A stretch of DNA of 64,000 nt, taken from UBA7359 sp038142205. Its GTDB lineage: Bacteria; Pseudomonadota; Gammaproteobacteria; Eutrophobiales; Eutrophobiaceae. The notes beneath the pieces are model-generated. The model worked only from the letters and a program-made list of their open reading frames with translations. It did no database searches and had not been told where the DNA came from. The stretch spans positions 2,232,001 to 2,296,000 of the forward strand of contig JAYQJO010000001.1 in NCBI GenBank assembly GCA_038142205.1, given 5' to 3'. Position 1 is the first letter of the stretch; the number at the start of each line of letters is the position of its first letter. This document shows, piece after piece, positions 63,399-64,000 of this stretch. The translations under genes were made by a program, and so were the position numbers.

Positions 63399-64000
63399 AT
63401 GGCATTAACACTTTGGCGCATTACAGACGGGAAGGCCGGGCACGACTCCCAAACAACAGGCTTATGTGATGCGATAAAAAAACTAAAAGATATTAATTGT
63501 TTTGATATTAAAGCTGAATCAGCCTTTTCTAATTTCAAAAACTTTTTGCGAAACCAATTTCCCTTAGGACAAGACCTGCCTGATCCCGATTTAATTATTG
63601 GCGCAGGACATGGCTGTCACTTGACAATTTTATCTGCAAAAAAAGCACGTGGCGGCAAAACGATAGTTTTGATGAAACCCAGTTTACCTTTATCTTTATT
63701 TGATCTTTGTATTATTCCTGAACACGATCAAATAAAGGATAAAAATAATGTCATAACGACAAAAGGCGCAATAAACCCCGTTCAATTTAATGAAAACAAA
63801 TCTAATAATACAGGCTTGTTCCTTATAGGCGGTCCATCTAAACATTACTATTGGGACGAAAAAGATCTTATTAGGCAAATAAAAGAAATAATTAAACAAA
63901 CCCCTGATATTCGCTGGGCTATTGCAGACTCGCCGCGCACGCCTAAAAAAACACTGTCGCTGCTGACCGGCTTAAACAATATTGAAACTTTAAGTTATAA
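63399..64000 (+). CDS. Mitochondrial-fission ELM1-like protein (3' end outside window)
   Basis: The frame is open from ATG to the window end, 200 residues visible. The ELM1/DUF1022 family is recognised by LWRITDGKAGHDSQTTGL at the start, DPDLIIGAGHG, KTIVLMKPSLP and FLIGGPSKHYYWD. Bacterial members resemble GT-B glycosyltransferases and often lie in LPS-core loci; function is unproven. It starts 16 bases after the zinc-ribbon gene. Confidence 0.85.
   Translation, partial: MALTLWRITDGKAGHDSQTTGLCDAIKKLKDINCFDIKAESAFSNFKNFLRNQFPLGQDLPDPDLIIGAGHGCHLTILSAKKARGGKTIVLMKPSLPLSLFDLCIIPEHDQIKDKNNVITTKGAINPVQFNENKSNNTGLFLIGGPSKHYYWDEKDLIRQIKEIIKQTPDIRWAIADSPRTPKKTLSLLTGLNNIETLSY

Noticed and set aside
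1..64000. CRISPR arrays, insertion sequences, prophage or integrase genes
   Set aside because: None was found: no regularly spaced repeats, no transposase or phage-type coding regions, and the single tRNA gene has no integrase or direct repeat beside it.

Overview
The window is chromosomal DNA from an AT-rich gammaproteobacterium. This is inferred from gene content and order: ruvCAB-ybgC-tolQRAB-pal-cpoB-queE-queC, kdsD-kdsC-lptCAB-rpoN-hpf-ptsN-hprK-rapZ-EIIA-HPr-EI-mgtE, hisAFIE-tatABC and AmgK/MurU. A soxYZ pair, a pyrophosphate-type phosphofructokinase, a membrane pyrophosphatase and HPr kinase point to a non-enteric lineage such as the sulfur-oxidising or methylotrophic groups. The family cannot be fixed from the sequence alone. 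No phage, insertion sequence or CRISPR array was seen; this is mostly core chromosome.

Layout. 1-1.6 kb: end of hppA. 1.8-4.0 kb: a DNA glycosylase, then a minus-strand pair made of an RhlA-like hydrolase and a JmjC-type cupin. 4.5-13.7 kb: a long minus-strand run, read from right to left as PPi-phosphofructokinase, DsbA-like oxidoreductase, pqiA, pqiB, pqiC, a LolA-like protein and an RND exporter ending in a cyclic-nucleotide-binding domain. 13.9-17 kb: bepA, soxY, soxZ and a CPBP protease. 17-20.4 kb: a tungstate-binding protein, a porin and a divergent ModE-like regulator. 20.4-28.6 kb: tRNA-Lys, fmdB, a DUF502 protein, aspS, nadA, yebC, ruvC, ruvA, a DUF2721 protein and ruvB. 28.6-35.3 kb: the Tol-Pal cluster and queuosine genes. 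35.6-40 kb: a small conserved protein, a tandem-binding-domain lytic transglycosylase, murU and amgK. 40-52.6 kb: a cation antiporter, Kdo/LPS transport genes, rpoN, a regulatory PTS and mgtE. 52.7-64 kb: a GGCT-like protein, a DUF2782 protein, polA, hisAFIE, tatABC, a C13 (legumain-like) membrane peptidase, a rhodanese, ilvE, a zinc-ribbon protein and the start of an ELM1-family gene.

Envelope building dominates: lipid trafficking (Pqi/RND), LPS transport (Kdo, Lpt), Tol-Pal, peptidoglycan recycling and BepA. A second theme is pyrophosphate use (hppA and PPi-PFK). A third is a PTS with no sugar permease in view but with HprK and an HPr that keeps both phosphorylation sites.

A striking property is that eleven conserved genes, several of them normally essential, are each split by a single-base shift, usually in a homopolymer run. 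These are annotated as whole genes with the break stated. Sequencing error is the simplest explanation; transcriptional slippage at A/T runs is the biological alternative.
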